64,000 nt of DNA from Fimbriimonadaceae bacterium (GTDB lineage: Bacteria > Armatimonadota > UBA10988). The notes under the pieces are model-generated. The model searched no databases. It saw only the letters and a program-made list of their open reading frames with translations, and was not told the DNA's origin. Shown here one piece after another: positions 1 to 9,807 of this stretch. The stretch's first letter is position 1. Every line of letters starts with the position of its first letter. The stretch is from NCBI GenBank assembly GCA_020850355.1, contig JADZEX010000050.1:124001-188000 (forward strand). The letters are read 5' to 3'. Position numbers and translations under genes: made by a program.

Positions 1-1811
1 ACCACCCAGGCACTGTCGCGGGTCAGCCGGGCGCGGGCCGGCGGATCGGTCAGACTGAGCCTGGCGACCTCCTGGCCGCGCCGCAGCAGCCGTGCCTGGC
101 CGGCGGTCAGGCGCAGCGCGTAGCCCTCGCCGCCGCCGCTGAGCAGGTCCAGGGTGGCGTCCCGGTCGAAGCTGAGCAGGCTGACCTGCAGCCCGACATC
201 GCCGGGCGGCGCGTCGCACCAGACGCGGATCGGCTCGTTGCCCCGCGGGCGTCCCGCCAGGTGCGGCCCGCGCTCGGCGTCGTCGTGGCGCAGCGTCCAG
301 CGCTCGCCTTCGGGGCGCAACAGGTCGCCGAGCACCTTCCAGACCTCGCTCTTGCCCTTGCCGGGCACCTCGTCGCGGTCGAAGGCGGTACGCAGCAGCG
401 TCGTCGGCACCACACGCGGGGTGGCCAGCACCAGCAGCCGGTCGACCGCGGCGCTGCCGCGGGTGACAACGGCGCCGCCGCGCAGACCAGCGGTCGCCGT
501 GGCGTCGACGCCCTGCACCTGACCGTTGACCGCCGCCTGCAGCAGCGCGCCGCGGCGGCGGAGCTGCAACTGCGGCGCGCCGCGGCCCGGCTGCTTGCCG
601 CTGGCCAGCACGCTGCCGCCGCGCAGCAGCCGCCAGGTTGCGCCGTCGGTCAGCAGTTGCCAGGTCGTCGTCGCGTCGCGCATCGCCACGCCGGCCTCGC
701 CGCGGAGGCTCGCGATACTGGCGGTGACCTCGCCGTCGTCGAGCAGCAGCCCCGGCGCGGTCAACGTGGCGGCCTGCCGGGTCGCCGTAGCGGAGGCGGT
801 GCCGCGACTCACGCGCCACTCACCAACGGCCTGCCAGCGTCCGGGCAGGCTCGCCGCGAAGTCGTCTTCGCAGAACGTCGCGTCCCGCACGGCGAGGTTG
901 TCGAAGTCGGCACTGCCGCTGGTCCAGGCCCCGACCTGGCCGCTGCTGAGACCACTGACCCGCGCGCTCAGAGCGAACTGGTCGTCCACCGCCGCCCGCA
1001 CCAGGTCGCCGCTCGACTGCACGGTCAGCCGCACCCAGGCGTTGCCGGCCAGCGTCACCGGCGCCGCGGCCAGCCGCTGCTCGCCAGCCGCGGTGACCCG
1101 CAGCAGCTCCAGGCGCGATTCGTTCAGGCGCAGCAGCCCGTAGCCCCGCTCGGATGCCCCGAACACCACGCCGGCCAGCCCCTTGGTCGCGCGCAGGTCC
1201 AGGCTCACCGCCAGGTCGCGCCAGAAGGGCTCGCCGGTCAGCGCCAGCGCTACGCCGTCGGTCGCCTGGCCGGCCAGCCAGTTGGCCTGCGCCGGCAGCT
1301 TGAAGCGGGCCACCAGCGGGTCGCGGTACTGCGCCACGTGCCACCGGCCGCGCTGCGCCCGCCAGCCTCCCAGGTCCTCCTCGGCCCGCTGGAAGTCGTC
1401 GCCGGCGAAGGGCGGCTCCAGCGGCTGCGCCTCGCCCACCTCGACCGGCGGGCTGCCCTTTTCGATGCTCAGCGTGCCCTCGCCGGGCAGCGCGCCGGGC
1501 CAGCAGAGCAGCTCACCCGCGGCGTCGCTGAGTTCGACGCGGTTGGCCAGCCGCGTCAGGCGCAGAGTCTGCGGGCCGGCAGGCCAACCGGTCCGCGGCC
1601 CGCTGGCGCTGGCGCCCGGCCCGCTGGCACTGGCGCCCTGGGCCGTCAGTTGGATCGCCAGCTTGCCGGCCGGTGTGCGGATCACCAGGCCGAGGCGACT
1701 GTTCGCTGTCGCTTGCGCTGTCAGCTCAACGGTCAGCGGCCCGTCCGGCAAGGGGTGTTGGGCACAGGCGATGGTCAGCAGGCAGGGCAGCATCAGGAGG
1801 TAGCGACGCAA
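1..1811 (-). CDS. Secreted protein with LamG/DUF1080-like jelly-roll regions (C-terminus cut off by window edge)
   Basis: An uninterrupted minus-strand frame of about 600 codons runs off the left edge of the window, so the C-terminus is missing. The start chosen is TTG at 1811 with GGAG seven bases upstream; it gives a basic N-terminus (RR), a hydrophobic stretch and an ACA signal-peptidase site near residue 19. The next ATG at 1793 would truncate the signal peptide. The body is beta-rich, and at least two segments resemble concanavalin-like jelly rolls ([15 protein letters not shown] followed by [16 protein letters not shown]). These folds often bind or act on carbohydrate. The gene diverges from the DUF1080 gene at 1909. 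No catalytic motif is recognised, so only a secreted beta-sandwich protein is claimed. Confidence 0.6.
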   Translation of the reverse strand, partial: MRRYLLMLPCLLTIACAQHPLPDGPLTVELTAQATANSRLGLVIRTPAGKLAIQLTAQGASASGPGASASGPRTGWPAGPQTLRLTRLANRVELSDAAGELLCWPGALPGEGTLSIEKGSPPVEVGEAQPLEPPFAGDDFQRAEEDLGGWRAQRGRWHVAQYRDPLVARFKLPAQANWLAGQATDGVALALTGEPFWRDLAVSLDLRATKGLAGVVFGASERGYGLLRLNESRLELLRVTAAGEQRLAAAPVTLAGNAWVRLTVQSSGDLVRAAVDDQFALSARVSGLSSGQVGAWTSGSADFDNLAVRDATFCEDDFAASLPGRWQAVGEWRVSRGTASATATRQAATLTAPGLLLDDGEVTASIASLRGEAGVAMRDATTTWQLLTDGATWRLLRGGSVLASGKQPGRGAPQLQLRRRGALLQAAVNGQVQGVDATATAGLRGGAVVTRGSAAVDRLLVLATPRVVPTTLLRTAFDRDEVPGKGKSEVWKVLGDLLRPEGERWTLRHDDAERGPHLAGRPRGNEPIRVWCDAPPGDVGLQVSLLSFDRDATLDLLSGGGEGYALRLTAGQARLLRRGQEVARLSLTDPPARARLTRDSAWV

Positions 1812-1908
1812 GGCGGGGCTCCAGGCTCCAAGGGTCGCAGACGGCGGGGTCGTCTGTCAAGGCAGGAGATCGCCGCACGGCGGCCAACGGCGCCGGTGGA
1901 GTATCGCG

Positions 1909-3141
1909 ATGGCACGCACGTGGGCAGTTTGGATGGCGCTGCTGCTGGTCGGCCGCGTCACAGCGCAGGAAGAGGGCTTCGTCTCACTCTTCGACGGCCA
2001 GAGCACCCAGGGCTGGATGGGGGCCAAGTACCTCGTCGAGGACGGCAACCTGGTCTGCCCGGCCGACGGCGGCGGCACGCTGTTGACCGAGAAGCAGTAC
2101 GCCAACTTCGTCTTCCGGTTCGAGTTCAGGCTCGGCCCCGGCGGCAACAACGGCGTCGCCATCCGGGCCCCGCGGCAGGGCAACCCGGCCTACGAGGGCA
2201 TGGAGATCCAGATCCTCGACGACGCCGCGGCGCAGTACGCCAACCTCAAGCCGACGCAGTACCATGGCTCGGTCTACGACGTCTTCCCAGCCAAGCGCGG
2301 TGCGACCAGGCCCGCCGGCGAGTGGAACACCGAGGAGATCCTGGTCGACTGGCGCCACGTCAAAGTCACGCTCAACGACCAGGTGATCGTCGACGTCAGC
2401 CTCGACGACGCCAAGGACCCCGAGCTCCTGAAGCGCCATCCCGGCCTGCTGCGCGCCGCCGGCCACCTGGGCTTCATGGGCCACGGCGCCAAGATCGAGT
2501 TCCGTAACCTTCGGCTGAAGGAGCTGCCAGCCCCGCTCAACGTCCCGCCGCCCGGCTTCAGCGCGGCCTTCAACGGCACCGATCTGACCGGCTGGAAGGG
2601 CCTCGTCGCCACCCCGCCGGCCCGCGCCAAGCTGACGCCCGAGCAGCTCGCCGAGGCGCAGGCCAAGGCCGATGAGGCGATGCGCGAGCACTGGAAAGTG
2701 GTCGACGGCTGCCTCGAGTTCAGCGGCAAGGGCAAGGCGCTCTGCACCGCCCAGGACTACGGCGACTTTGAGATGTGGGTCGACTGGAAGATCAAGAAGG
2801 ACGGCGACAGCGGGATCTACCTGCGCGGCTCGCCCCAGGTCCAGATCTGGGAGCGCCCCGGCCTCGGCTCGGGCGGGCTCTACAACAACCAGCAGAACCC
2901 CAGCAAGCCACTCCGCGACGCCGACCGGCCGATCGGCGAATGGAACACTTTCTACATCAAGATGCTCGGCGCCAAGGTCACCGTCTACCTCAACGGCTAC
3001 CTGGTGGTCGATGACGTGGTGATGGAGAACTACTGGGACCGCGGCCAGCCGATCTACCCGACCGGCCAAATCGAGCTGCAGGACCACGGCAATACGCTCT
3101 GGTTCCGCAATGTCTACCTCAAAGCACTGCCGCGCGGCTAG
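1909..3141 (+). CDS. Secreted protein with two DUF1080 (3-keto-disaccharide hydrolase-like) domains
   Basis: The 410-residue product has a short signal peptide ending near residue 19 (VTA-Q). It carries two DUF1080 domains, roughly residues 20-205 (starting [14 protein letters not shown]) and 215-408 (starting [14 protein letters not shown]). Each shows the family marks: the FDG/FNGxDLxGW opening, a GNNGV or GDSGIYLRG strand and a closing FRN strand. DUF1080 is a jelly-roll family annotated as 3-keto-disaccharide hydrolase, acting on 3-oxidised glycosides. It probably works outside the cytoplasm. GGAG lies seven bases before the ATG. A convergent hairpin follows the stop. The single-domain DUF1080 protein at 24675 is a relative in the same window. 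Confidence 0.9.
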   Translation: MARTWAVWMALLLVGRVTAQEEGFVSLFDGQSTQGWMGAKYLVEDGNLVCPADGGGTLLTEKQYANFVFRFEFRLGPGGNNGVAIRAPRQGNPAYEGMEIQILDDAAAQYANLKPTQYHGSVYDVFPAKRGATRPAGEWNTEEILVDWRHVKVTLNDQVIVDVSLDDAKDPELLKRHPGLLRAAGHLGFMGHGAKIEFRNLRLKELPAPLNVPPPGFSAAFNGTDLTGWKGLVATPPARAKLTPEQLAEAQAKADEAMREHWKVVDGCLEFSGKGKALCTAQDYGDFEMWVDWKIKKDGDSGIYLRGSPQVQIWERPGLGSGGLYNNQQNPSKPLRDADRPIGEWNTFYIKMLGAKVTVYLNGYLVVDDVVMENYWDRGQPIYPTGQIELQDHGNTLWFRNVYLKALPRG

Positions 3142-3166
3142 TCGTGGCGACAGCCGCAGCGTGGCC

Positions 3167-3198
3167 ACACCGGCCCGGTCCTCGGATCGGGCCGGTGT
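3167..3198. terminator. Bidirectional terminator-like hairpin between convergent genes
   Basis: A perfect 11-bp inverted repeat, ACACCGGCCCG (3167-3177) and CGGGCCGGTGT (3188-3198), encloses a 10-base loop. It sits between the convergent ends of the DUF1080 gene (stop 3141) and hicB (stop 3216). There is no long T tract, so efficiency is unknown, but position and stem strength fit a shared terminator. Confidence 0.6.
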
Positions 3199-3215
3199 CG
3201 TTCCGGCGGAGCCGG

Positions 3216-3425
3216 TCAGGCGGCGACGTACTCCACCCGGGTGGTGGGATCGGGGACGGGTAGACCGTCCTCGCGCAACCCCGCCAGGTGCAGGGCGATC
3301 GCGGCCGCCAACTCCCGGCGCACTTCGGCGGGGGTGGCGCCGGTGGCCACGCAGCCCGGCAGGTCGGGAACGTACGCTGACCAGTTGTGGCCGGCCCGCT
3401 CCATCACGGTGGCGTACTGCTTCAT
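3216..3425 (-). CDS. hicB: HicB-type antitoxin (short form)
   Basis: The 69-residue protein matches the partial RNase H-like fold of HicB antitoxins: an N-terminal strand (YATVMERAG), the hallmark VPDLPGCVATGAT, a helix with regularly spaced Ala/Leu, and the tail DGLPVPDP. HicB neutralises the HicA mRNA interferase by direct binding. This copy ends after the core fold and has no C-terminal ribbon-helix-helix or HTH domain, so it may not repress its own operon. It is translationally coupled to the preceding hicA through an ATGA overlap at 3422-3425. The order toxin then antitoxin is usual for hicAB. Confidence 0.9.
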   Translation of the reverse strand: MKQYATVMERAGHNWSAYVPDLPGCVATGATPAEVRRELAAAIALHLAGLREDGLPVPDPTTRVEYVAA

Positions 3426-3616
3426 ACTCGGTCGCTCCAGCCGGCTTGGCGAGCGATGCTGCGCAACGTCCCCGGCGCCAGATCATCCGACTCCTGGCCG
3501 GCGACCGTGACCCGTCCGGGGACCACTGGGTGCTTGAACTGCCGATGGCTCCCGACGGTCTGGACCAGGTACCAGCCGTCCCGTCGGAGTCGCTTCAGAG
3601 CCTCCCGGACCTTCAC
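3422..3616 (-). CDS. hicA: HicA-type mRNA interferase toxin
   Basis: The protein is a 64-residue double-stranded-RNA-binding-like fold. It has the HicA signature: KVREALKRLRRDGW, then GSHRQFKHP with the catalytic histidine at residue 24, then a TVAG strand and SDDLAPGTLRSIARQAG. HicA cleaves mRNA until bound by HicB. I chose GTG at 3616 because family members begin at this KVRE motif and GGGG lies six bases upstream; a longer form from GTG 3628 adds four residues. A possible minus-strand -10 (TACACT, 3663-3658) lies upstream without a convincing -35. Confidence 0.88.
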   Translation of the reverse strand: MKVREALKRLRRDGWYLVQTVGSHRQFKHPVVPGRVTVAGQESDDLAPGTLRSIARQAGWSDRV

Positions 3617-3813
3617 CGCGTGCCCCACAGGCCATGCGCCGCGCCAGGACCACCTGTAGTGTAGCGCATCTGCGACAGCCCGGGCAGGTCCGCCTGGCGG
3701 CCAGGCGCTGCGAGCTGAGCCGGCCGGGTCGGTGTTCGTCGCGGCGCCGCGGTCCCATTGGTCTGGTGGCGCCCGCGGCTATCAAGGCGGCCGGCCCGGC
3801 GGCCCCCCGCGCT

Positions 3814-4860
3814 TCAGGCGTACTGCCCCAGCGCCACCTCCAGGAGGGCGTGGATGTTCTCGGCCGGGACGTCGCCGGTGACGGCGTGGCAGGGGGCCAG
3901 GATGTAGCCGCCGTCGCGACCGATCACGCGGATCCGGGCCTCGGCCTCGGCGCGGACGTCGTCCGGGGTGCCGAAGCTGAGGGTCTGCTGCAGCGAGACG
4001 CCGCCGTGGAAGCTCAGCCGGTCGCCGTGCAGGCGCTTCGCCTCGGCCACGTCTTGCGCTTCGGGTTGGAACGGATTGAAGCAGTCGACGCCCTTCTCGA
4101 TCAGGTCGCCGAAGAGCTCTGCGATGTCGCCGCAGGAGTGGATCCAGACCCACATGTCGTGTTCGTGCACGGCGTCGTACATCCGCTGCACGCGCGGGCC
4201 GATGAACTCATGCCACAGCTTCGGGCCGGTGATCAGCCCGCGCTGCTGCCCCCAGTCGTCGCCGAAGCCGATGCAGTCGAAGTCGTACTTCGCCAACTCG
4301 TGGACGCAGGCCACGTTCCAGTCGCAGATCGCGTCCAGCAGCTCGTGGACGAACTCCGGGTAGAGCACCATGTCCATCAACAGGTTGTCCATGCCGCGCA
4401 GGGTCCAGGCGCGCTCGAACAGCGAGAAGCCCAGGTTGGCCTGCCGGAAGAGGTGCCCACAGGGCGCCAGCGCCGCGGGGAGGTGCTGGTAGAGGGCCGG
4501 GTGGTGGACGTCGGGGAAGGTGTACCCCGCCAGGCTCGGTGCGCTGAGCTGGTACCGGTCGACGATCCCGATGTCCTTGTCCACCGTGCGGTTCCAGACC
4601 ACGCCGAAGGCGTCCTCGGCGTAGCCGGGTCGCGGCTCGGTCCACCGCAGGGCCGGCCCGGCGACGGCGAAGTGGTTGCCGATCCGGCTGGCCCAGTGCG
4701 GGTCGTCGTACCAGGCGGCCATCTTCTGGCGCGAGTGCTGCGTGAAGTGCATCTCGTGCGGGCAGCGGTCGGGCTGCCGATGGTGGAGAGCTTCCAGCAC
4801 CCGCTCGCGGCGGGTCACGCCGTGGTCGTCGACCCGGCAGGGCGGCAGGCTGTGCGGCAT
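3814..4860 (-). CDS. URO-D-family protein (uroporphyrinogen decarboxylase-like / methyltransferase-like)
   Basis: The 348-residue product has the length and layout of the URO-D/MtaA TIM-barrel superfamily: an N-terminal RRERVLEALHHRQPDRCP opening, a central GFGDDWG segment, WIHSCGDI near the barrel core and a closing ILAPCHAVTGDVPAENI. In this group the core His and Cys residues commonly bind zinc or corrinoid-linked methyl substrates. Such paralogs outside haem operons are common in polysaccharide-degrading bacteria and are usually not true decarboxylases. The ATG at 4860 has GGGAAG five bases upstream; GTG at 4818 would begin at the conserved RRERV motif and is an alternative. The gene is divergent from the TIM-barrel gene at 4935. 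The substrate is unknown. Confidence 0.85.
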   Translation of the reverse strand: MPHSLPPCRVDDHGVTRRERVLEALHHRQPDRCPHEMHFTQHSRQKMAAWYDDPHWASRIGNHFAVAGPALRWTEPRPGYAEDAFGVVWNRTVDKDIGIVDRYQLSAPSLAGYTFPDVHHPALYQHLPAALAPCGHLFRQANLGFSLFERAWTLRGMDNLLMDMVLYPEFVHELLDAICDWNVACVHELAKYDFDCIGFGDDWGQQRGLITGPKLWHEFIGPRVQRMYDAVHEHDMWVWIHSCGDIAELFGDLIEKGVDCFNPFQPEAQDVAEAKRLHGDRLSFHGGVSLQQTLSFGTPDDVRAEAEARIRVIGRDGGYILAPCHAVTGDVPAENIHALLEVALGQYA

Positions 4861-4934
4861 GGCTACTTCCCGGCGCTGGCTGCGCCGCGGGAGGGTTGGC
4901 CGGGGGAGGGGCGAACCCTCCCGCGGAGATGCAG

Positions 4935-5774
4935 ATGGTCCCGCTGCGGCTTGGTGCGTCGAGCTACTCGTTCTGGCACTTCACGCCCGACAAGGTCCCG
5001 CTCGAGACGGTCTTCGAGCAGTGTCGCGCGATGGGGCTGGACGGGGTGGAGATCCTGCAACAGCAGATGACCGACACCAGCCCGGCCGCCTGCCAGGCGC
5101 TCAAGCGACGGGCCTTCAGCCTTGGTTTGGACCTCTACGCGCTGTCGATCCACCAAGACTTCGTCTGGCCCGAGGCGGCCAAACGGCAGGAACACATCGA
5201 CCACACCCGCGGCTGCATCGATCAGGCGCACGAGCTGGGCATCCCCTGCATCCGCCTCAACTCCGGCCGCTGGGGCACCTCGGGCACCTTCGACGAGCTG
5301 ATGGCCGCCCGCGGCATCGAGACGCCGTTGCCCGGCTACAGCGACGACGACGCCTTCGGCTGGTGCATCGACAGCATCGCCGCTTGCCTGCCGCACGCCG
5401 AGCAGGCCGGGGTGGTCCTGGCCCTCGAAAACCACTGGGGGCTGACCTTCGCGCCGAGCGGCGTGCTGCGCATCGTCGACGCGCTGCCGTCGCCCTGGCT
5501 GGCCGTGCTGATGGACTGCGGCAACTTCTTGGAGGAGCCCTACGACAGCCTGGAGCTGCTGGCCCCCCGCGCCGTGATGGTGCATGCCAAGACCTACTGC
5601 GGTGGCGGCGAGTGGTACACCCTCGACCTGGACTACCCGCGGATCGCCCGGATGCTGCAACGCGTCGGCTTCCAGGGCTGGGTGTCCCTCGAAATGGAAG
5701 GCCGCGAGCCGGCCGCGACGGCGGTGCCGCAGTCGGTGGCGCTGCTCCGCGCGGCTTTCGCCGCGGCGGACTGA
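4935..5774 (+). CDS. Sugar phosphate isomerase/epimerase-family TIM barrel
   Basis: The protein of about 279 residues belongs to the xylose isomerase-like/AP endonuclease 2 TIM-barrel family. It begins LGASSYSFWHF and carries GLDGVEILQQQ, CIRLNSGRWG, LALENHWG, LMDCGNF, MVHAKTY and a final WVSLEMEG. The Glu, Asp, His and Glu in these strands match the usual metal ligands. Members isomerise or epimerise sugars and cyclitols, and some process 3-keto sugars, which would fit the DUF1080 neighbours. No signal peptide is present, so it is cytoplasmic. I chose ATG 4935 because GGAG lies six bases upstream; starts at 4896 and 4929 are in frame but badly placed. Confidence 0.87.
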   Translation: MVPLRLGASSYSFWHFTPDKVPLETVFEQCRAMGLDGVEILQQQMTDTSPAACQALKRRAFSLGLDLYALSIHQDFVWPEAAKRQEHIDHTRGCIDQAHELGIPCIRLNSGRWGTSGTFDELMAARGIETPLPGYSDDDAFGWCIDSIAACLPHAEQAGVVLALENHWGLTFAPSGVLRIVDALPSPWLAVLMDCGNFLEEPYDSLELLAPRAVMVHAKTYCGGGEWYTLDLDYPRIARMLQRVGFQGWVSLEMEGREPAATAVPQSVALLRAAFAAAD

Positions 5775-5778
5775 GGCG

Positions 5779-5795
5779 GGCGCGGCAGCCGCGCC
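5779..5795 (+). terminator. Short GC-rich hairpin after the TIM-barrel gene
   Basis: GGCGCGG (5779-5785) and CCGCGCC (5789-5795) form a perfect 7-bp stem with a 3-base loop, five bases after the stop codon at 5774 and just before the kinase promoter. No T tract follows. Confidence 0.4.
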
Positions 5796-5801
5796 GGCGC
5801 G

Positions 5802-5810
5802 TGGTATGAT
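5802..5810 (+). promoter_or_regulatory. Extended -10 promoter for the hybrid histidine kinase
   Basis: TGGTATGAT contains a TG extended -10 and a TATGAT hexamer, five of six matches to TATAAT. No good -35 is visible, as is common for extended -10 promoters. The predicted transcript would have a leader of about 80 bases before the ATG at 5901. Confidence 0.45.
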
Positions 5811-5900
5811 GGCGAATCGGGGAAGCTGTCCGCCGGTGTCTGGTGGCACCAGGCATCTGCCGCGCGTTGCCCGGATCGGGCCGCCGCCAACCATAGCGTC

Positions 5901-8900
5901 ATGAACCAGCCAGCTACCAGCCAGCTCGTGTACGTCGTCAACGCGGACCCGGGGCAGCTCGCGGCGCAGACCGGGCTGTTGTCCCAGGCCGGTCTGGCGG
6001 TCCGGGGCTACGCCAGCGCGGCGGCGGCCGTGGCCGACCTCGACGCCACGGACCCGCCTGGGTTGGTGATCACCGACCTGACCCTGGCGGGCCTCGACGG
6101 CTGGCAGCTCTGCCGCCTGCTCCGCTCGCCCGAGTATGCACCCTTCAACGCGGTGCCGCTGCTGGTTGTCTCGGCCACCTTCAGCGGCGATCCGGAGCGG
6201 CTGGCCGCCGAGGTGGGCGCTGCGGCCTTCCTGCCGGCCCCGGTGGACGGCGCCGTGCTGGTCGCCAAGGCCCGCGCCCTGCTGCGCGGCGAGCCGTCGC
6301 GGCCGTCGCCGCGGGCGCTGCTGGTGGTGGCCGACCCGGCCCAGGTGGCGCCGCTGCAGCAAGCCCTGGCGGCCGACGGCTATCAGGTCGGCGCGGCGCA
6401 CACCCGGCCCGACGCGTTGGCAGCGCTGACGGCCACGCCGTACGAGCTGGCCCTGGTCGCCGCCGAGCTGCCCGCTGGCGCCACCGCGGAGGTGATCGAG
6501 GACTGTCGCGCGCAGCGGCCAGACTGCGTCGTGCTGCTGCTGGCAGCCAACCCCACCCCACAGGCCGCGCTGGCCTGGCTCGAGCGCGGGGCCGCCGCCT
6601 GGTTCCGCTGGCCCGGCGACCCGGCCCAGTTGTGCGAGTTGGCCGCCCAGACGCGGCACGAGCAGGCCCTGCGGCGGTCCGCCGACCTGCTGGCAGCCCG
6701 CACCCGGGCCCTGCGGGAGAGCGAGGAGCACCACCGCACGCTGGTCGACGGCCTGCCCGACATCATCATGAGCTTCGACCGGGACGGTCGGCACTGGTTC
6801 GTCTCGCAGAACATTAGCGAGGTCCTGGACTTGGAGGCGGCGCAGTTCATCGGTCTGACGCACGCTGAGTTGGGCTTCCCTGAGGAGCAGTGCCGGTTCT
6901 GGGAGGACGCCATCCGCCGCCCGTTCGAGAGCGGCAGGACCTACGAGACCGAGATCATCGTCCAGGGCAAGCACGGCCCGGTGTACTACGACTGGCGGCT
7001 GGTGCCCGAGCGCGACTCCCAGGGCGAGGTCACCAAGGTGATCGCGATCGCCCGCGACATCACCGCTCGCAAGCAAGCCGAGGAAGAGGCGCGCCGCGAG
7101 CGGGCCAACCGCGAGCTGATCGGCCGGATCGCCACCGCCGCGATTCGGACCGACGATCTGGCACGCTTCCAGGACCATCTGCTGCGCCTGCTCGGCGAGG
7201 CGATGGACGTCAGCCGGACCTACGTCTTCACCCACGGGCCCGAACAGCACACGATGTCGAACACGGCGGAGTGGACGGCGCCCGGAGTCACCGCCCAGAT
7301 CGCCAACCTGCAGGGCATCGCCACCGACAGCCTGCCGTGGTGGCACGACCAGGTCCTGCGCGGCGACGTGATTGGTGTGGACGACATCGCCAGCATCCCC
7401 GATCCGGCGCTGGTGGCGCTGCTGCAGGCGCAGGACATTCGGGCGGTGCTGGCGATGCCGCTGTTCATCGGCACCCGCTATTGCGGCTTCCTCGGCTGCG
7501 ACGAGTGCCGCGACCGCCGGGAGTGGACCGCCCGCGAGCGCGATCTGTTGTCCGAGGCCGCCCGGATCCTGATGGGTGTCTGGGCCGACGAGGACCTGCG
7601 GCAGAGCGAGCGGCGCTTCAAGGGCATCCTGCAGAACGTCCCCACCGTCGCCGCCCGGGGCTACACCCTGGACGGCACCGTGTGCTACTGGAACCGCGCC
7701 GCGGAGACGTTCTACGGCTACACCGCCGAGGAGGCCCTCGGCCGCAACCTGCTGGACCTGCTGGTGCCGGCGGCCAACCGCGCCGAGGTGGCCGCGGCGA
7801 TCCGCTCGATGGCCGCCGCGGGCGAGGCCCGGCCGGCCGCCGAGATGCTGCTGCAGCGGCAGGACGGCTCGCTGATTCCGGTCTACTCGTCGCACGCCCT
7901 GGTGCGCCTGCCGGGCCGCGAGCCGGAGCTGTTCTGCATCGACGTCGACCTCACCGAGCAGAAGCGCAACGAGACCGAGCGGGCGCAACTTCAGGCGCAG
8001 TTCGCCCAGTCGCAGAAGATGGAGTCGGTCGGGCGGCTGGCCGGCGGGATTGCCCACGACTTCAACAACATGCTGGGCGCCATTCTGGGCAACACCGAAC
8101 TGGCGCTGGCCCAAGTGCCGGCCGGCGAGCCGCTGCACACCGAACTGCGTGACATCCAAAGCGCCGCGGAGCGCTCCGCGGAGCTGACCCGCCAACTGCT
8201 GGCCTTCGCCCGCAAGCAGACGGTGGCGCCGCGGGTGCTCGATCTCAACGCCACCGTCGAGAGCATGCTGAAGCTGCTGCGGCGGCTGATCGGCGAGGAC
8301 ATCGCGCTACTCTGGAAGCCCGGGCTGGCCGTCTGGCCAGTGGAAGTGGACCCTGCGCAAACCGACCAGATCCTGGCCAACCTCTGCGTCAACGCCCGCG
8401 ACGCCATCAGCGGCACCGGCGCCGTCACCATCGCCACCAGCAACGTCACCCTGCCCGAGCAGGCCGGTGTCGGACGCGCCGCGCTGGGGCCGGGCGACTA
8501 TGTGTTGCTGACCGTCAGCGATGACGGCTGCGGCATGGATGCCGAGACCACCGCGCACCTCTTCGAGCCTTTCTTCACCACCAAGGAGTTCGGCAAGGGC
8601 ACTGGCCTCGGCCTGGCGTCGGTCTATGGCGCCGTGCAGCAGAACCATGGGCGGATCGACGTCACCAGCACCCCGGGCCACGGGACGACCTTCCGGATCT
8701 ACCTGCCGCGCCACACCGCCGCCGCGCCCGCGCCTGAAGACGCCGCCAGTCCCACCGCGGCGGCCGGCAGTGAGACCATCCTGGTGGTCGAAGACGAGCC
8801 GGCGGTGTTGCGGATGACGACGATGATGCTGGAGCTGCTCGGGTACCGGGTGCTCGCCGCCGACAGCCCCAGTGCAGCGATAGCCCTGGCCGCCGCGCAT

Positions 8901-9143
8901 CATGGCCCGCTGGATCTGCTGTTGACCGACGTGGTGATGCCCGAAATGAACGGCCGCGAGCTGGCCGACGCCTTGCAGGTGTCACGTCCCGGGCTGCGGC
9001 GCCTGTTCATGTCCGGCTACACCGCGGACGTGATCGCCAGACAGGGAGTCCTGGACGCCAGCACCCACTTCCTCGCCAAACCGTTCTCGCTGCACTCGCT
9101 CGGAACGATGGTCCGTGAGGCGCTGGGCGCCGACCCGGCGTAG
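5901..9143 (+). CDS. Hybrid sensor histidine kinase with N- and C-terminal receiver domains
   Basis: The 1080-residue protein reads in order: receiver domain (about 8-130, [14 protein letters not shown], likely acceptor D59); a second receiver-like fold (about 137-250) whose acceptor strand reads LALVAAELP and lacks the Asp; PAS (about 275-390); GAF (about 400-560); PAS (about 570-690); HisKA with [12 protein letters not shown] (phosphorylated H719); HATPase with [17 protein letters not shown] and [13 protein letters not shown]; and a C-terminal receiver ([23 protein letters not shown], acceptor D1010, K in FLAKPF). There is no transmembrane helix, so it senses a cytoplasmic signal. No output regulator is adjacent. 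The orphan Hpt protein at 22173 could take phosphate from D1010, but that is inference. Confidence 0.92.
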   Translation: MNQPATSQLVYVVNADPGQLAAQTGLLSQAGLAVRGYASAAAAVADLDATDPPGLVITDLTLAGLDGWQLCRLLRSPEYAPFNAVPLLVVSATFSGDPERLAAEVGAAAFLPAPVDGAVLVAKARALLRGEPSRPSPRALLVVADPAQVAPLQQALAADGYQVGAAHTRPDALAALTATPYELALVAAELPAGATAEVIEDCRAQRPDCVVLLLAANPTPQAALAWLERGAAAWFRWPGDPAQLCELAAQTRHEQALRRSADLLAARTRALRESEEHHRTLVDGLPDIIMSFDRDGRHWFVSQNISEVLDLEAAQFIGLTHAELGFPEEQCRFWEDAIRRPFESGRTYETEIIVQGKHGPVYYDWRLVPERDSQGEVTKVIAIARDITARKQAEEEARRERANRELIGRIATAAIRTDDLARFQDHLLRLLGEAMDVSRTYVFTHGPEQHTMSNTAEWTAPGVTAQIANLQGIATDSLPWWHDQVLRGDVIGVDDIASIPDPALVALLQAQDIRAVLAMPLFIGTRYCGFLGCDECRDRREWTARERDLLSEAARILMGVWADEDLRQSERRFKGILQNVPTVAARGYTLDGTVCYWNRAAETFYGYTAEEALGRNLLDLLVPAANRAEVAAAIRSMAAAGEARPAAEMLLQRQDGSLIPVYSSHALVRLPGREPELFCIDVDLTEQKRNETERAQLQAQFAQSQKMESVGRLAGGIAHDFNNMLGAILGNTELALAQVPAGEPLHTELRDIQSAAERSAELTRQLLAFARKQTVAPRVLDLNATVESMLKLLRRLIGEDIALLWKPGLAVWPVEVDPAQTDQILANLCVNARDAISGTGAVTIATSNVTLPEQAGVGRAALGPGDYVLLTVSDDGCGMDAETTAHLFEPFFTTKEFGKGTGLGLASVYGAVQQNHGRIDVTSTPGHGTTFRIYLPRHTAAAPAPEDAASPTAAAGSETILVVEDEPAVLRMTTMMLELLGYRVLAADSPSAAIALAAAHHGPLDLLLTDVVMPEMNGRELADALQVSRPGLRRLFMSGYTADVIARQGVLDASTHFLAKPFSLHSLGTMVREALGADPA

Positions 9144-9219
9144 GTGGCGGCCGGCGGACGCGACCGTTTGGTGGTCGCTGGCAACGGGTAAGCTGGCTGT
9201 CAACCTGGGGCCTCAGCCG

Positions 9220-9807
9220 ATGCGCGTCTACCTCGTGGCCAGCCTCCTGACTCTGCTGCCGGCGGCGGCCGAGGTCACCGTCGATCTGCCGCAGACCACC
9301 CTCGGCGCGGCCCTGCAGGCGGTGGCGCAGCAGGCCGGGCTGACCCTCGAACTGCCCGCCGACCTGCCGCGGGAGCAGCTCCTGCGGGTGGACCTCACGG
9401 CGGTGCCCCCACTGGTCGCCTTGCGCGCGGTGACCGCCGGCCTCGACGGCGCCCGCTGGGAGCTGCGCCAAACCACTGCAGTGCTGCACTGGACGCCACC
9501 CCCTGCCCCGCCGGTCGCGCCTGCGGCCAGCCCGGCCAAGCCCCCAGCGGAGCCGCCCGTTGGCCCCACCGGCCGCCCCGGCGTCGGGTCGGGCCAGTGG
9601 GTGCGCATTCCGGTCTACTACCACGACGCCGCCGCCCTGGCGACGGTCCTGGGCGGCCGCCCGCTCCGCTACGCGGACCTCGATCCCTGGTACGCCGCCC
9701 TGCTCGGCGCCGCGCCCTCGCCAGCCGCCGCGGGCCGCCTGCCGCTGCCGGCCGGGGTCAGCGACCTGGTCGGCGCCGACTGGCTGCGGGGACTGCTGGC
9801 CAGGTAG
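9220..9807 (+). CDS. Short secreted secretin-like protein (STN-like plus N1-like region only)
   Basis: The 195-residue protein has a signal peptide (MRVYLVASLLTLLPAAA), then a domain at about 18-85 resembling the STN/N0 domain of secretins and TonB receptors (DLPQTTLGAALQAVAQQAGL, with alternating strands and helices). A Pro/Ala-rich linker (about 88-128) follows, then RIPVYYHDAAALATVLGG, which resembles the opening of a secretin N1/NolW domain. There is no secretin channel domain; a complete secretin is at least twice this length. It may be a periplasmic accessory or a reduced secretin. The start at 9220 gives the signal peptide; TGGGG lies upstream. It ends exactly where the convergent gene at 9808 ends. 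Confidence 0.6.
   Translation: MRVYLVASLLTLLPAAAEVTVDLPQTTLGAALQAVAQQAGLTLELPADLPREQLLRVDLTAVPPLVALRAVTAGLDGARWELRQTTAVLHWTPPPAPPVAPAASPAKPPAEPPVGPTGRPGVGSGQWVRIPVYYHDAAALATVLGGRPLRYADLDPWYAALLGAAPSPAAAGRLPLPAGVSDLVGADWLRGLLAR

Noticed and set aside
1832-1860. Promoter with a perfect TTGACA for the first minus-strand gene
   Set aside because: TTGACA on the minus strand (1860-1855) has no -10 at 15 to 19 bases; the positions read GC-rich sequence. A 6-bp inverted repeat (1838-1843/1851-1856) nearby is too weak to call.
261-2507. A 748-codon open frame on the plus strand
   Set aside because: It is antisense to the secreted LamG-like gene and overlaps the DUF1080 gene in another frame. Its translation is Arg/Gln/Ala-rich low complexity, typical of a GC-rich shadow frame.
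4863-8195. A 1110-codon open frame on the minus strand
   Set aside because: It lies opposite the TIM-barrel and histidine kinase genes, both with clear domains. The translation has no recognisable motif and is a codon-bias artefact.
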